Below the pieces are notes generated by a model. It saw only the letters and a program-made list of their open reading frames with translations, was not told the DNA's origin and searched no databases. From Taibaiella koreensis (GTDB taxonomy: Bacteria; Bacteroidota; Bacteroidia; Chitinophagales; Chitinophagaceae): a stretch of 64,000 bases of DNA. The DNA lies in the NCBI RefSeq assembly GCF_003545715.1, contig NZ_QVNU01000001.1, forward strand, positions 1,167,962 through 1,231,961, in the 5' to 3' direction. How positions within the stretch are numbered: the stretch's first letter is position 1; the number at the start of each line of letters is the position of its first letter. Below, in pieces: positions 42,919-51,972 of this stretch. A program made the position numbers and the translations under genes.

Positions 42919-43082
42919 TGCAGCAGATAGCGTGCCTCCTTTATTGATCCTCGTTGCTGGAATGTATTGTATATGTCGCCAGAGGCTTGCTTCGGCCATG
43001 TAGCAACCCTAATCTGGAATGGCGCAAAGTACACTGGTGTGGTCCGGGTCATGTAACATTTTCTTTCTTGGTCTCAAGCCTT

Positions 43083-43382
43083 ATGCAAGGCCTTTGCCCG
43101 CCGCTGACACACTCACGGTTAATTGCCGGCGTCGGAGACATTATGATCCCGGGTGCCCATGCTTACGAATGGTTACCCGGGCAATATTACCTGCTGCATC
43201 GCGTAGCTGTTATGATAGGCGGCGACCCGTTACCGTCAGTTGAGCTCATTGGCCTTGACGCTGCCGGGGAGGACTACTTCACGTACGCTTACGGTTTAAG
43301 AGGTAATCTTAATGAAATGCAGGGCCAGCCTTATGTTCCAGCGGCGCCTTCAGCGAAGTGGGGACGATATTATCAGGCATAG
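43083..43382 (+). pseudogene. Probable gene fragment (beta-barrel lipocalin/DUF1579-like)
   Basis: The open frame from 42954 to 43382 has a nonsensical N-terminal part, but the segment from about 43143 (EWLPGQYYLLHRVAVMIGG ... VELIGLDAAGEDYF) resembles the middle of DUF1579-like small beta-barrel proteins. Flanking parts of such a domain are missing and a different frame is open upstream (43019-43243). This is best read as a truncated or frameshifted relic. Confidence is low; it might be an intact short gene. Confidence 0.35.
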
Positions 43383-43468
43383 GGAAGCAACTTGCCAGGA
43401 GGCAATAAGAATACCTGATGCAGATAACCCTGCGCCAAGCACAATGAACCAATAAACCGATTGCTTTT

Positions 43469-44032
43469 ATGGAGAACTACTCCTATAATGAAGTGCAGAT
43501 TCGTTCTGTCCTTGAAGATACGGCCGCTGAATGGCAGCGGCTCTTACAGAGCTTCAGTGAAAAAAGCTTTAATGCCAGGCCCTTTAGCGGAAGCTGGACT
43601 GCGGCCCAGGTCGCTGATCATATCTTGCTGTCCAACCAGTCGGTTACGAAGGCGCTGGGCCTGCGGGGAACACTACCGGACCGCGACCCTGTGGCCAGGG
43701 TGCCTGAGCTCGCAGGCATTTTCCTGGATTTCTCCAGTCGCTTTGTTGCAGCCGATACGATCCGGCCGGGCAGGTCGCATTATGAGCAAAGTACGCTGAT
43801 CAACTCATTGGAGCGGTCTTTTGCAACGATCCTGGAAACGATGGCGCAATATGAACTTGCCGGCTGCGTGCAACACCCTGCTTTCGGATCCATAACCAGG
43901 CTGGAGTTGCTGCATTTCGTTTACTTCCATTGCCGCCGGCACTTACGGCAATTGCTGCGTATCTACAGCATTACAGAGCACAGGGAATACAGGCTCCTTT
44001 CCTTCCTTTTTCAGCCGCCGGTACTCTTTTGA
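43469..44032 (+). CDS. DinB-fold protein 4
   Basis: 187 residues with the DinB-like elements WTAAQVADHILLSNQSVTKAL and LHFVYFHCRRHLRQL, which supply three histidines for a metal site. Otherwise divergent. Probably another thiol- or metal-dependent small-molecule transferase. It lies between two decayed gene fragments. Confidence 0.85.
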   Translation: MENYSYNEVQIRSVLEDTAAEWQRLLQSFSEKSFNARPFSGSWTAAQVADHILLSNQSVTKALGLRGTLPDRDPVARVPELAGIFLDFSSRFVAADTIRPGRSHYEQSTLINSLERSFATILETMAQYELAGCVQHPAFGSITRLELLHFVYFHCRRHLRQLLRIYSITEHREYRLLSFLFQPPVLF

Positions 44033-44155
44033 GCCGCATTGTTGAGCGTATGATCCCGGCGCATTTTGCCAATCATTCACCGCTATAAAAAGAGCGTTCA
44101 CCGTTACCGGTACGGTACCCGCCTAATGGGCCTTTTGCAGGGGCTATAGCAGCAG

Positions 44156-44163
44156 TACTTTTG
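44156..44163 (+). promoter_or_regulatory. -7 box TACTTTTG
   Basis: Matches TAnnTTTG, 27 bases before the ATG of the FAD-monooxygenase fragment. Confidence 0.4.
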
Positions 44164-44189
44164 TATCGTTAATCAATCAACCCGCAAAA

Positions 44190-44771
44190 ATGTCCCCCAC
44201 AATGTCTCCTATATACAATCGACCGGCTTCCGGAAGCCTTTCCAGCGTTTTGCACGGATTGCCGGTCCCTGTTACCTCGTCTGCTCCCGGCAGTTTGAAG
44301 CTGTTCGACAAGAATGCCCGGTCCATGGGCGAAGCATCGGCAAGTACACCTGTACAGGTATACCAGTCCCTGCTGCATCCTGGTACACCTGGACAACCGG
44401 ATTACACCATGATACAGGCAGTGATCCGAAAAGGTACAGGGAGGCGTCTGCTCGTAGGTGAATTGCTGAAGCAGGGTACCATGCTGGGTCTCGGTAATGA
44501 GAAAGGTATTGTGGTGAAACAGCATGCCAATGGCGATCTTGTGTTCTATTGCCTGGTGCTGCCGTTGCAGGAACGGATCGGAGTATCTGGCAGTATAGCC
44601 CGTGGTCATGATGCGATACGCAGCTTTCTGAAAGCCTGCTATGCCGGCTGGCATCATATTTATCACGAACTTTTCGCTACAGCGACCGAGTTCAGCACGG
44701 TGGCTGTATGCAATACGGCGATCGATGAGTTGCTGCGCCAGATACAGGCTCCCCTGCGTTTTCCGGCATAG
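44190..44771 (+). pseudogene. Fragment of FAD-dependent monooxygenase (TetX/PhzS-like)
   Basis: 193-codon frame. The part from about residue 75 (LLVGELLKQGTMLGLGNEKG, HANGDLVFYCLVLPL, AIRSFLKACYAGWHHIYHELF) reads like the substrate-domain middle of class A flavin monooxygenases of the TetX kind. The N-terminal dinucleotide-binding GxGxxG fold and the C-terminal GDAAH FAD motif are both absent, and the first 50 residues resemble nothing. I therefore call it a relic of a roughly 380-residue enzyme, although an upstream -7 box remains. Confidence 0.5.
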
Positions 44772-44919
44772 GCCGTTTCTATATATATGTTTTCATGGCA
44801 GAACAGGTGTGTGTAGCCGGTGGTCTTTTGACCACCGGTTTTTTTGTGCGACAATGGGCGTGTCGCAAAAAGGTAAATTATTGTCGTCGTGTGGTAAGGC
44901 CGTCCTCCTTACCTGTCGC

Positions 44920-44927
44920 TAGTTTTG
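44920..44927 (+). promoter_or_regulatory. -7 box TAGTTTTG
   Basis: Matches TAnnTTTG, 38 bases upstream of the NTF2-like gene. Confidence 0.45.
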
Positions 44928-44965
44928 CCTTATCAATTTAACCTTTAAATACAAAATACACGACA

Positions 44966-45361
44966 ATGGAAAAAGAAACACTGAAAGTCGCCGAAGCCTT
45001 TTTGAATGCAGTAAAGACTATGAACATGGAACAGTTGGTTGTCCTCCTTTTACCCGATATGCAATGGTCCCAGCCTGGAAACAATGCTGTTTCTGGAAGG
45101 AAGCAATCTGCCGGGGATGTATTCCAGATGGTAGGCAAAATGTTTGCGCTATCGGGCAATACCCTCGCGCTGTCAGAAATAAAGGTGTTGGCCGTTAATG
45201 GTAACCAGGCTGCCTGTCATCTGCGCTGGACGGCAAGTAAGGCCTCTGGAGAAACACTGGATGTAGACAATATCGATGTGTATACTGTAGCCAACGGGCA
45301 GATAACCGAAGCCGTCGTGTATACAGCCGATATCGACCAGGAAAACGCCTTCTGGCGCTAG
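44966..45361 (+). CDS. SnoaL/NTF2-like protein
   Basis: 131 residues of the NTF2-like cone fold: an N-terminal helix (EAFLNAVKTMNMEQLVVLLLPDMQW) and strands ending in VDNIDVYTVANGQITEAVVY. The family includes SnoaL-like polyketide cyclases and many proteins of unknown use. No catalytic residues can be assigned. Monocistronic; a long palindrome follows. Confidence 0.85.
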   Translation: MEKETLKVAEAFLNAVKTMNMEQLVVLLLPDMQWSQPGNNAVSGRKQSAGDVFQMVGKMFALSGNTLALSEIKVLAVNGNQAACHLRWTASKASGETLDVDNIDVYTVANGQITEAVVYTADIDQENAFWR

Positions 45362-45466
45362 TCCGGCAATAAACCTAATGTTGTATACCGGAAGACCCCT
45401 CTGAGTGTAGTCTAAAGTCCCCTAAGCTATAGCCTAAGATCATCCTGAGTGAAGCCCAAAGTTACC

Positions 45467-45526
45467 CTGAGCACAGTCTAAAGTCACCCTGAGCGTAGTC
45501 GAAGGGCGACTTTAGACTGTGCTCAG
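45467..45526. repeat. Perfect 19-bp inverted repeat with 22-base loop
   Basis: CTGAGCACAGTCTAAAGTC (45467-45485) pairs exactly with 45508-45526. The loop carries CCTGAGCGTAGTCGAAGGG, related to the GAGCGnAGTCGAAAT core of the two MITE copies. Upstream, from 45409, several degenerate copies of the CCTGAGnnnAGTCTAAAGT unit are lined up. It lies between convergent genes and may act as a terminator. Confidence 0.85.
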
Positions 45527-45569
45527 CTGGTGTTGCCAACACGTTAAACCTCAAAATCAGCCGGCGCCT

Positions 45570-45788
45570 TTAGCCGATGCATACGATGGCCACCGAGCAT
45601 TGCGGGGGAAAGGTATTGGGGCAGGTAACGGTACACCGCATATTGTCGCAGGTAGGCTTATTGGTGATGCAGGAGCCACCGGCGCTCGTAGGTGGGCAGC
45701 CACCATGCAGCTTCTCCTGTTGTTGCAAGGGTAAAATATCTTCCTTACGGAAAGACAGCCGCCTGAGCTTAAGATTTTTCTTTTTCAT
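45570..45788 (-). CDS. Lanthipeptide-type RiPP precursor peptide (orphan)
   Basis: 72 residues. The leader MKKKNLKLRRLSFRKEDILP resembles leaders of class I lanthipeptide precursors of Bacteroidota such as pinensin, and ends in LHGG (double Gly at 29-30). The 42-residue core is rich in Cys (7) and in Ser/Thr (9), the residues needed for lanthionine rings. No LanB, LanC, radical SAM or export genes are within the window on either side, so the modifying enzymes, if any, act in trans. It may be co-transcribed with nothing else. A disulfide-rich GG-leader peptide is the alternative. Confidence 0.72.
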   Translation of the reverse strand: MKKKNLKLRRLSFRKEDILPLQQQEKLHGGCPPTSAGGSCITNKPTCDNMRCTVTCPNTFPPQCSVAIVCIG

Positions 45789-45924
45789 AGTTCTGTTTTG
45801 TGGCTAAACAACGAAATCGCTACTCCAAAAGCAAACGGCATTGTATTGATGTACGGTATGATTGTATAAGTGTCGTTGGAAAGGATATGAAGCACTTGCC
45901 GTCCCGGATGGGCAAACGGTCAAT

Positions 45925-46338
45925 TCAGCGAATGGGAGGGCGTTCGTTACGGATATAAAGATCGGGTACCCTTCCGATATAGCACCGTTTGCCGGTACCC
46001 GGTTTTTGCCAGCTCAGCCCGATGATCTTCTGTGCGCGCACGAGGCCGAGCCGGGACGGCGCTTCAGAGAGGCCTTTGCCGGGAACAGGTATAGGACGGA
46101 TATAAAAACGGATATGACACGAATCACCCTGTTGCAGACTAAGAACCCTGAGTCCCGGCGATGGCTCTTCCAGCAGATTTATCGCATTCGGGTCGACCTG
46201 TAGCAGCTGCAGTGCCGCAGCCACCGTTTTGCCTTTAAGACAATCGTCAACCTGCTCGATGTCGTGTACGGTGGCGCCGGCACATCTATCGGGATGCGTA
46301 CGCCATATGCTGCAGCCACAGCAAAGCAGGAGGAGCAA
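45925..46338 (-). CDS. Hypothetical lipoprotein
   Basis: 137 residues starting at a TTG (46338); no ATG is in frame before an upstream stop. The N-terminus LLLLCCGCSIW is a short hydrophobic signal with a lipobox-like Cys. The mature part holds CHIRFYIRPIPVPGK and KIIGLSWQKPGTGKRCYIG, which look beta-rich. The start is uncertain and may include a few more upstream codons. It follows the frameshifted phosphatase closely. Function unknown. Confidence 0.6.
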   Translation of the reverse strand: MLLLLCCGCSIWRTHPDRCAGATVHDIEQVDDCLKGKTVAAALQLLQVDPNAINLLEEPSPGLRVLSLQQGDSCHIRFYIRPIPVPGKGLSEAPSRLGLVRAQKIIGLSWQKPGTGKRCYIGRVPDLYIRNERPPIR

Positions 46339-46363
46339 TAAAGGGCTTAATGATCGTATGGCA

Positions 46364-47043
46364 TCAGGAAAGGATTAAGGGTTGTGCCAGGCATGCGGGG
46401 TCAAACTCCATCCAGCTGTCCAGGTGAAGTCCTGCACCCTGACTAAGGAGCAGCTCCCGGTGTTGCCGTCCCACACCAATAAATTCGAGGCCCAGGTTGC
46501 GTGCAGCAGCCAGGTCCCAAAGGCCATCGCCTACGGCAATGATACGTTCAAAGTGATCTTGTCGGAAGAAAACCTTTGCCTGTGCTATGGCCTGAAGCAC
46601 TATCTGCTCGCGCTCTTCGATGTTATTGGATGCCGACAACTGCAGCGGATCAAAGCCGATACCAGACTGTTCCAGTTTATATACGGCAGGTTGACGCAAA
46701 GACCCCGTGGCATAACAAAGGCCAACATGAGGAAGTGCCTCCAGTGTACGGATCATCGCCAGCGCGCCGGAGATCTCTGCGAGCGGCTCAGAACATAAGG
46801 CCTGATACAGCAGGGTTTCAAACCGTTCCTGTTGTTCCGTATCAAAGGCCTTTGCCTGGTTCTTTTCATAAATGACCGGGCGATGTGCTTGTCGGTATGG
46901 TGGCGGTAGTTTTTGAAATTAGTATCGATCTCTGTTATACCCATTTGTTGCAGGGCAGTTACGAATGCCGTCTGGTGCGGCGCTACGCTATCGGTCAAGG
47001 TGCCGTCAATATCGAATACGATCAGGTATTGCTTCATTGCCAT
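46364..47043 (-). pseudogene. HAD-family hydrolase (phosphoglycolate phosphatase-like), frameshifted
   Basis: The N-terminal frame (47043 down to about 46870) has the catalytic motif FDIDGTLTDS and cap start. The C-terminal frame (continuing to 46364) has the AVGDGLWDLAAARNLG metal motif. They join if one base is added in the CCCGG run near 46875-46885: the shifted frame then continues IYEKNQAKAF directly into the downstream ORF. So this is one gene of about 225 codons with a single-base deletion, or a sequencing error. An intact version would dephosphorylate a small sugar phosphate or nucleotide. Confidence 0.85.
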
Positions 47044-47195
47044 CGGAAAGTACGAAGATACGCGCTCCAGGATGAAAACGACAGATAGCGGAAAGAGGCT
47101 GTGCCTGCTGTTTTATGTATCGTACATAGCTTAGACGCTCGTTATGATGAGAATTTGTTTTTACTTATTTTGTGCTGACCTAAAACCCAAAACAG

Positions 47196-49712
47196 GTGAT
47201 GATAAAATTTCTGCTTACGCTGGCAGCTGTGGCCAGCGTCTTTTCGCTCAAGGCCCAGGAGCTGGTATGGGCCACACATGCCGGCGGAACGGGATATGCC
47301 AATAGCCTTAGTGTCGCTGTCGACCTATGGGGCAATGTCTACACTACAGGTGCGCTGAGAGGGACAGTCGATTTCGATCCCGGTCCGGGTGTGTTTAACC
47401 TGACTTCGGCAGGAACGGGTGGGGGGCTCGATGATATTTTTATCACCAAGCAAGACGCGAATGGAAATTTCGTTTGGGCCAAACGCCTTGGTGGCAATAG
47501 TTCCGACGCCGGCGGAAAAATAGCGGTCAATGCTTCCGGTGAACTTTTTATTACCGGAGGTTTTACTTTTACGGTCGACTTTGATCCTGGTCCGGGTGTA
47601 TACAACCTGACCTCTAATGCTAATTCAGATGATATTTTTATCCTGAAGCTGGATACAGCCGGTAACTTTATATGGGCAAAACAAATAGGTGAAGTTGTTC
47701 CGTTTAACTACTATCAGGCTTTGTTTACGTTGATCGCAGATGATACCGGCAATCTTTTTATGTCGGGTGGTTTTAACGGTAGCTGCGATTTGGACCCGGG
47801 TCCCGGAGTTCATAACGTGGTTTCGACCGGGCTGGAAGATGGCTTTATTTTGAAAGTAAGCCCTGCCGGCGACCTCGTTTGGGCCAAAATACTCGAGGGT
47901 GCGGGATATAACCATTGTACCGGGCTATACCTGGACAGGCAAGGTAACCTGGAAGCAACCGGCTGGTTTACGGGTACTACTGACCTGGACCCTGGTCCGG
48001 GTGTATATAACATGTCTGCAGCTTCAGCGTATCCGAATACTTTTGTCCTGAAATTAAATGCTACAGGTGATTTTTTATGGGCAAAGCAGGTAGGAGATCC
48101 CGGCAATGTCCAGGGAATCGTGATTACTTCCGATAGCAGCGGTAATATCCTGCTTGCGGGTACTTACTCCGGTACCAGCGATTTCGATCCCGGACCCGGC
48201 GTGTATAACCTGACTACGCAGGGACTTACCGATGCCTTTGTATTGAAGCTCGACAGCACTGGTAATTTTAACTGGGCGCGGAGAATAGGTAATTATCAGG
48301 ATTTCGATTGGCTAACAACTATGGTGGTAGATGCTCCCGGCAATGTTTATGTCACTGGTGTTGCTGACGGCATATCGGACCTGGACCCAGGCCCCGGTAC
48401 TTTCAATGTCAACGGTACGCCTGCCGCAACATACCTGGTTAAGCTTGACACGGCAGGCGGGTTCGTGGGAGGTGGCTTGATCGGAGCCGGCAGCCTAAGC
48501 TATTCCCGTGGCTTGGTTTACAGCAGGGGGAAGCTGTATGGCACCGGTTTTTTTGAAGGCAGTGGGGATTTTGATCCGGGTGCGGGCACTTATAATATGA
48601 CTGCTTTGGGGCCCAATGACGCGTATGTAGTCAAGTTTGATCTGGGCTGTGCTATGGTAGCTTCATCGACGGTCACGCCTGTCGCCTGCCATGGCGATTC
48701 CGCCACGGTTGTCATTGCTGCCACAGGAGGAATTGCACCCTATACCGGTACGGGGACTTTTGTTGTGCCCGCAGGCGCCCATAGCTTTGTGGTTACCGAT
48801 GCTATCGGTTGCCGCGATACGCTATCCCTTATGCTTAACGAGCCTGCTGCAATCGTTGCCGGTGTGGTTGTGGATACCCCCGTAGTCTGTAACGGAGGAG
48901 CGGCCGCTTTAACGGTTACCGTCACGGGAGGAACGCCGCCGTATACCGGTACGGGTATGGTTACGGCCACTGCGGGCTGGCACAGTTTTATAGTTACCGA
49001 TGCTTCCGGCTGCAGCGGCAGCGATACCCTTACGATAACAGAGCCATCAGCTGTGATGGCTAATGCCATAACAGTTACAGATATTGAATGTAACGGTGGC
49101 ACAGCTATAGTGGTCGTCGATGCTACAGGCGGAACGGGAGCCTATGCCGGCGTGGATACCTTTACCGCAGGAGCGGGTCTGCATCACTATATCGTTACGG
49201 ATGCTTCGGGCTGCGTCGATACAGCATCGCTTCAGCTTACCGAACCGCCTGCTGTCAATGTCGCCGTATCGGTTAGCGGGAATACCCTTACGGCGGCCCT
49301 GGCCGGCGCTGCCTATCAATGGATCGATTGTAATGGTAATACTGTAATCAACAATGCCACTGGCCAGGCATATGCGGCAACGGCCGACGGCAGCTATGCA
49401 GTGGTGGTAACTGTCGGGGCTTGTTCCGACACCTCGGTCTGCATACCGGTCGTGATTACGGGCATAGCAGAAGGCAGACAAGTACCGGATATTGTCATCT
49501 TTCCCAATCCTAGTAAGGGTTGGTTCACCATTAAAACACCTGGTTCCATAGCAGTGAGTGTATATAATATCCTGGGACAAGCCGTCCTTCGGAAAAGCTG
49601 CATGGCCGGTACCAGCTTCATCAGGCTAGACGGTCCCACGGAAGGTATTTACAGGGTCAGGGTGCAAACAGAGCATGGAACAAGGACTTTTCCTTTATTG
49701 ATCCGGCCGTAG
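47196..49712 (+). CDS. T9SS cargo protein with seven DFDPGPG propeller repeats and SprB-like repeats
   Basis: 838 residues (a second Met follows the first). A signal peptide ending SLKAQ, then seven repeats of about 60-65 residues each marked by D(F/L)DPGPG(V/T)(Y/F)N, with WAK(R/Q)(L/I)G strands: most likely a seven-bladed SBBP-type propeller with Ca-loop-like turns. Three SprB-like repeats follow (about 490-690: CHGDSATVVIAATGGIAPY, CNGGAAALTVTVTGGTPPY, CNGGTAIVVVDATGGTGAY), then a T9SS type A sorting domain (DIVIFPNPSKGWFTI to the end). Probably a surface adhesin-like or carbohydrate-contacting protein. Confidence 0.9.
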   Translation: MMIKFLLTLAAVASVFSLKAQELVWATHAGGTGYANSLSVAVDLWGNVYTTGALRGTVDFDPGPGVFNLTSAGTGGGLDDIFITKQDANGNFVWAKRLGGNSSDAGGKIAVNASGELFITGGFTFTVDFDPGPGVYNLTSNANSDDIFILKLDTAGNFIWAKQIGEVVPFNYYQALFTLIADDTGNLFMSGGFNGSCDLDPGPGVHNVVSTGLEDGFILKVSPAGDLVWAKILEGAGYNHCTGLYLDRQGNLEATGWFTGTTDLDPGPGVYNMSAASAYPNTFVLKLNATGDFLWAKQVGDPGNVQGIVITSDSSGNILLAGTYSGTSDFDPGPGVYNLTTQGLTDAFVLKLDSTGNFNWARRIGNYQDFDWLTTMVVDAPGNVYVTGVADGISDLDPGPGTFNVNGTPAATYLVKLDTAGGFVGGGLIGAGSLSYSRGLVYSRGKLYGTGFFEGSGDFDPGAGTYNMTALGPNDAYVVKFDLGCAMVASSTVTPVACHGDSATVVIAATGGIAPYTGTGTFVVPAGAHSFVVTDAIGCRDTLSLMLNEPAAIVAGVVVDTPVVCNGGAAALTVTVTGGTPPYTGTGMVTATAGWHSFIVTDASGCSGSDTLTITEPSAVMANAITVTDIECNGGTAIVVVDATGGTGAYAGVDTFTAGAGLHHYIVTDASGCVDTASLQLTEPPAVNVAVSVSGNTLTAALAGAAYQWIDCNGNTVINNATGQAYAATADGSYAVVVTVGACSDTSVCIPVVITGIAEGRQVPDIVIFPNPSKGWFTIKTPGSIAVSVYNILGQAVLRKSCMAGTSFIRLDGPTEGIYRVRVQTEHGTRTFPLLIRP

Positions 49713-49727
49713 CCGGGACAGGTTTCA

Positions 49728-50222
49728 TCAGTTGACCAGCTGGTGGGTCTGCTTGATGATGCCCATGACGAAGATGCTCTGCAGCCGGCCCATATTCTCT
49801 ACCTGGCTCAGCTTATTGACGTGAAAGTCGTAATAGGCATCCATGTTCTCGGCCACGACCTTTAGCATGAAATCGTACTCCCCGCTGATGTTATAGCATT
49901 CGATCACCTCGTGCAGGTTGTGAATGGTGCGGATAAATTTAGCGCCGGACTGCTTGTTGTGCTCTTTTAGCGATACGTAGCAGATCACCATCAGGCCCTT
50001 CCTCACTTTGGTATGGTCCACCAGCGCAGCATACTGGCGAATAACCCCTTCTTCTTCCATTCTTTTGATCCGTTCGTGCACCGGGGTGGGGCTGAGGTGC
50101 ACGGCAGCGGCAATTTCCCGTACGGTGCTTCGGGCGTTTTGCTGGAGCAGGCGCAAGATCGCCAGATCCTTATCATCCAGGGGCGTAGATACCTGATCTT
50201 TTTGAGGCGTCTTTTCGATCAT
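49728..50222 (-). CDS. Lrp/AsnC-family transcriptional regulator
   Basis: 164 residues: N-terminal helix-turn-helix (LDDKDLAILRLLQQNARSTVREIAAAVHLSPTPVHERIKRM) and a C-terminal RAM/ligand-binding domain (ISGEYDFMLKVVAENMDAYYDFH). It senses amino acids and regulates amino acid or C1 metabolism. It is divergent from the SAH hydrolase gene with a 124-base gap, so it may autoregulate and also act on that gene. Confidence 0.92.
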   Translation of the reverse strand: MIEKTPQKDQVSTPLDDKDLAILRLLQQNARSTVREIAAAVHLSPTPVHERIKRMEEEGVIRQYAALVDHTKVRKGLMVICYVSLKEHNKQSGAKFIRTIHNLHEVIECYNISGEYDFMLKVVAENMDAYYDFHVNKLSQVENMGRLQSIFVMGIIKQTHQLVN

Positions 50223-50310
50223 AATTCTTCCTTTTGTTCTATGAAATTAGTGATTTTTGATCATTTGTTCTGAATATTTGCCTGTATGCTGGTGTTTTAT
50301 TCTGATGCCC

Positions 50311-50318
50311 TACCTTTG
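50311..50318 (+). promoter_or_regulatory. -7 box TACCTTTG of ahcY
   Basis: Matches TAnnTTTG, 28 bases before the chosen start of the SAH hydrolase. No SAH or SAM riboswitch is recognisable in the leader. Confidence 0.5.
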
Positions 50319-50346
50319 CGGGACAAAATTTAAATTGAGATCATTT

Positions 50347-51672
50347 ATGTCAACCAGCTTGCAAAATATCGATCTGAGCCTGCCTTATAAAGTAGCAGAC
50401 ATCAGCCTGGCCGAGTGGGGCCGCAAAGAGATCCGCCTTGCGGAAGCCGAAATGCCCGGCCTGATGAGCATCCGTGCCGAATATGCTGCCCAGCAGCCAT
50501 TGAAGGGCGCCCGTATTGCCGGTTGTCTGCACATGACCATCCAGACTGCTGTGCTGATCGAGACCTTGATCGCACTGGGCGCCGAAGTACGCTGGAGCTC
50601 CTGCAATATCTTCTCTACTCAGGATCATGCTGCCGCTGCCATTGCTGCTGCCGGTATTCCCGTGTTCGCCTGGAAAGGAGAAACCCTGGAAGAGGCTGAT
50701 TGGTGCATCGAGCAAACCTTATTCTTCGGTGGCGAAGACCGTCCGCTGAATATGATCCTCGACGATGGCGGCGACCTGACCAATATCGTTTTCGATAAAT
50801 ATCCCGAGCTGATCCAGGGCATTAAAGGCCTGTCTGAAGAAACCACTACCGGCGTTCACCGCCTGTACGAGCGTATGGCTAAAGGCACGTTGCCTATGCC
50901 TGCGATCAATGTGAACGACAGCGTTACCAAGTCCAAGTTTGATAACAAGTACGGCTGCCGTGAGTCGCTGGTAGATGCGATCCGTCGCGCTACCGATGTA
51001 ATGATGGCCGGTAAAGTAGCTGTAGTAGCTGGCTTCGGCGATGTGGGTAAAGGCTCTGCCGATTCGCTCCGTGGCGCCGGCGCCCGCGTGATCGTGACAG
51101 AGATCGATCCCATCTGCGCACTCCAGGCCGCTATGGAAGGTTTTGAAGTAAAGAAAATGGTTGATGCCGTTAAGGAGGCCGATATCATCGTAACCACTAC
51201 CGGTTGCCGCGACATCATTGCCGGCGAGCATTTCAAAGCCATGAAGGATAAAGCGATCGTGTGTAATATCGGTCACTTCGATATCGAGATCGATATGGAC
51301 TGGCTGAACAAGAACTACGGTCATACCAAAGATACCATCAAGCCACAGGTGGACCTGTACAATATTGATGGAAAAGACGTGATTGTGCTGGCAGAAGGCC
51401 GCCTGGTGAACCTGGGCTGTGCTACCGGTCATCCTTCTTTCGTTATGTCCAATTCCTTTTCCAACCAGGTGCTGGCCCAGCTAGAACTGTGGCAGCATAG
51501 CGATAAGTACGAGAACAAAGTATATGTATTGCCCAAGCACCTTGACGAAAAGGTAGCCCGCCTGCACCTGGCCAAGATCGGTGTAGAGCTGGATGTGCTT
51601 ACCGATGCGCAGGCCACTTATCTGGGTATTCCCCAGGAAGGTCCGTTTAAGCCGGAGCATTACCGTTATTAA
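50347..51672 (+). CDS. ahcY: S-adenosylhomocysteine hydrolase
   Basis: 441 residues from the ATG at 50347; upstream in-frame codons (from 50257) run through the promoter and are not used. Family marks: [23 protein letters not shown], the NAD-binding [20 protein letters not shown] and the C-terminal KPEHYRY, whose Lys/Tyr reach the NAD of the neighbouring subunit. It cleaves S-adenosylhomocysteine to adenosine and homocysteine, keeping methylation reactions unblocked. Own promoter and terminator. Confidence 0.97.
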   Translation: MSTSLQNIDLSLPYKVADISLAEWGRKEIRLAEAEMPGLMSIRAEYAAQQPLKGARIAGCLHMTIQTAVLIETLIALGAEVRWSSCNIFSTQDHAAAAIAAAGIPVFAWKGETLEEADWCIEQTLFFGGEDRPLNMILDDGGDLTNIVFDKYPELIQGIKGLSEETTTGVHRLYERMAKGTLPMPAINVNDSVTKSKFDNKYGCRESLVDAIRRATDVMMAGKVAVVAGFGDVGKGSADSLRGAGARVIVTEIDPICALQAAMEGFEVKKMVDAVKEADIIVTTTGCRDIIAGEHFKAMKDKAIVCNIGHFDIEIDMDWLNKNYGHTKDTIKPQVDLYNIDGKDVIVLAEGRLVNLGCATGHPSFVMSNSFSNQVLAQLELWQHSDKYENKVYVLPKHLDEKVARLHLAKIGVELDVLTDAQATYLGIPQEGPFKPEHYRY

Positions 51673-51690
51673 TAACCCCTTTTTTATAGG

Positions 51691-51727
51691 AAAGTGCCGG
51701 GCTGCAAAACGCCCGGCACTTTTTTTA
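51691..51727 (+). terminator. Terminator after ahcY
   Basis: Stem AAAGTGCCGGGC/GCCCGGCACTTT (51691-51702 with 51711-51722) followed by a T-run. Confidence 0.9.
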
Positions 51728-51972
51728 TGGGCAAATCCGGGATAGTCAGTTCCGGGAAATTCTAAAGCACCAGGCAAAGAACAATCGGGTTTTTGGTATG
51801 ATGGTGATATGAGCGCAAAAAATATACCTGCCGGTTTGTAAAGGAAAAGATGGTCTTCGTGAAAAGACAGTCGTGGCGCGCCTTCCGGCACGATATTTTT
51901 ATACCCCCAAAACGAAGTGTCAGCCTTGACCTTCGTTTGGAGTATACATTTTTCATTAACCAAATACCTTTT

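Noticed and set aside
45862..46203. Plus-strand ORF opposite the lipoprotein at 45925-46338
   Set aside because: The minus-strand frame has a lipobox and regular beta-rich composition; the plus frame does not.
50223..50346. SAM or SAH riboswitch before ahcY
   Set aside because: The leader after the -7 box is too short and has no conserved riboswitch core.
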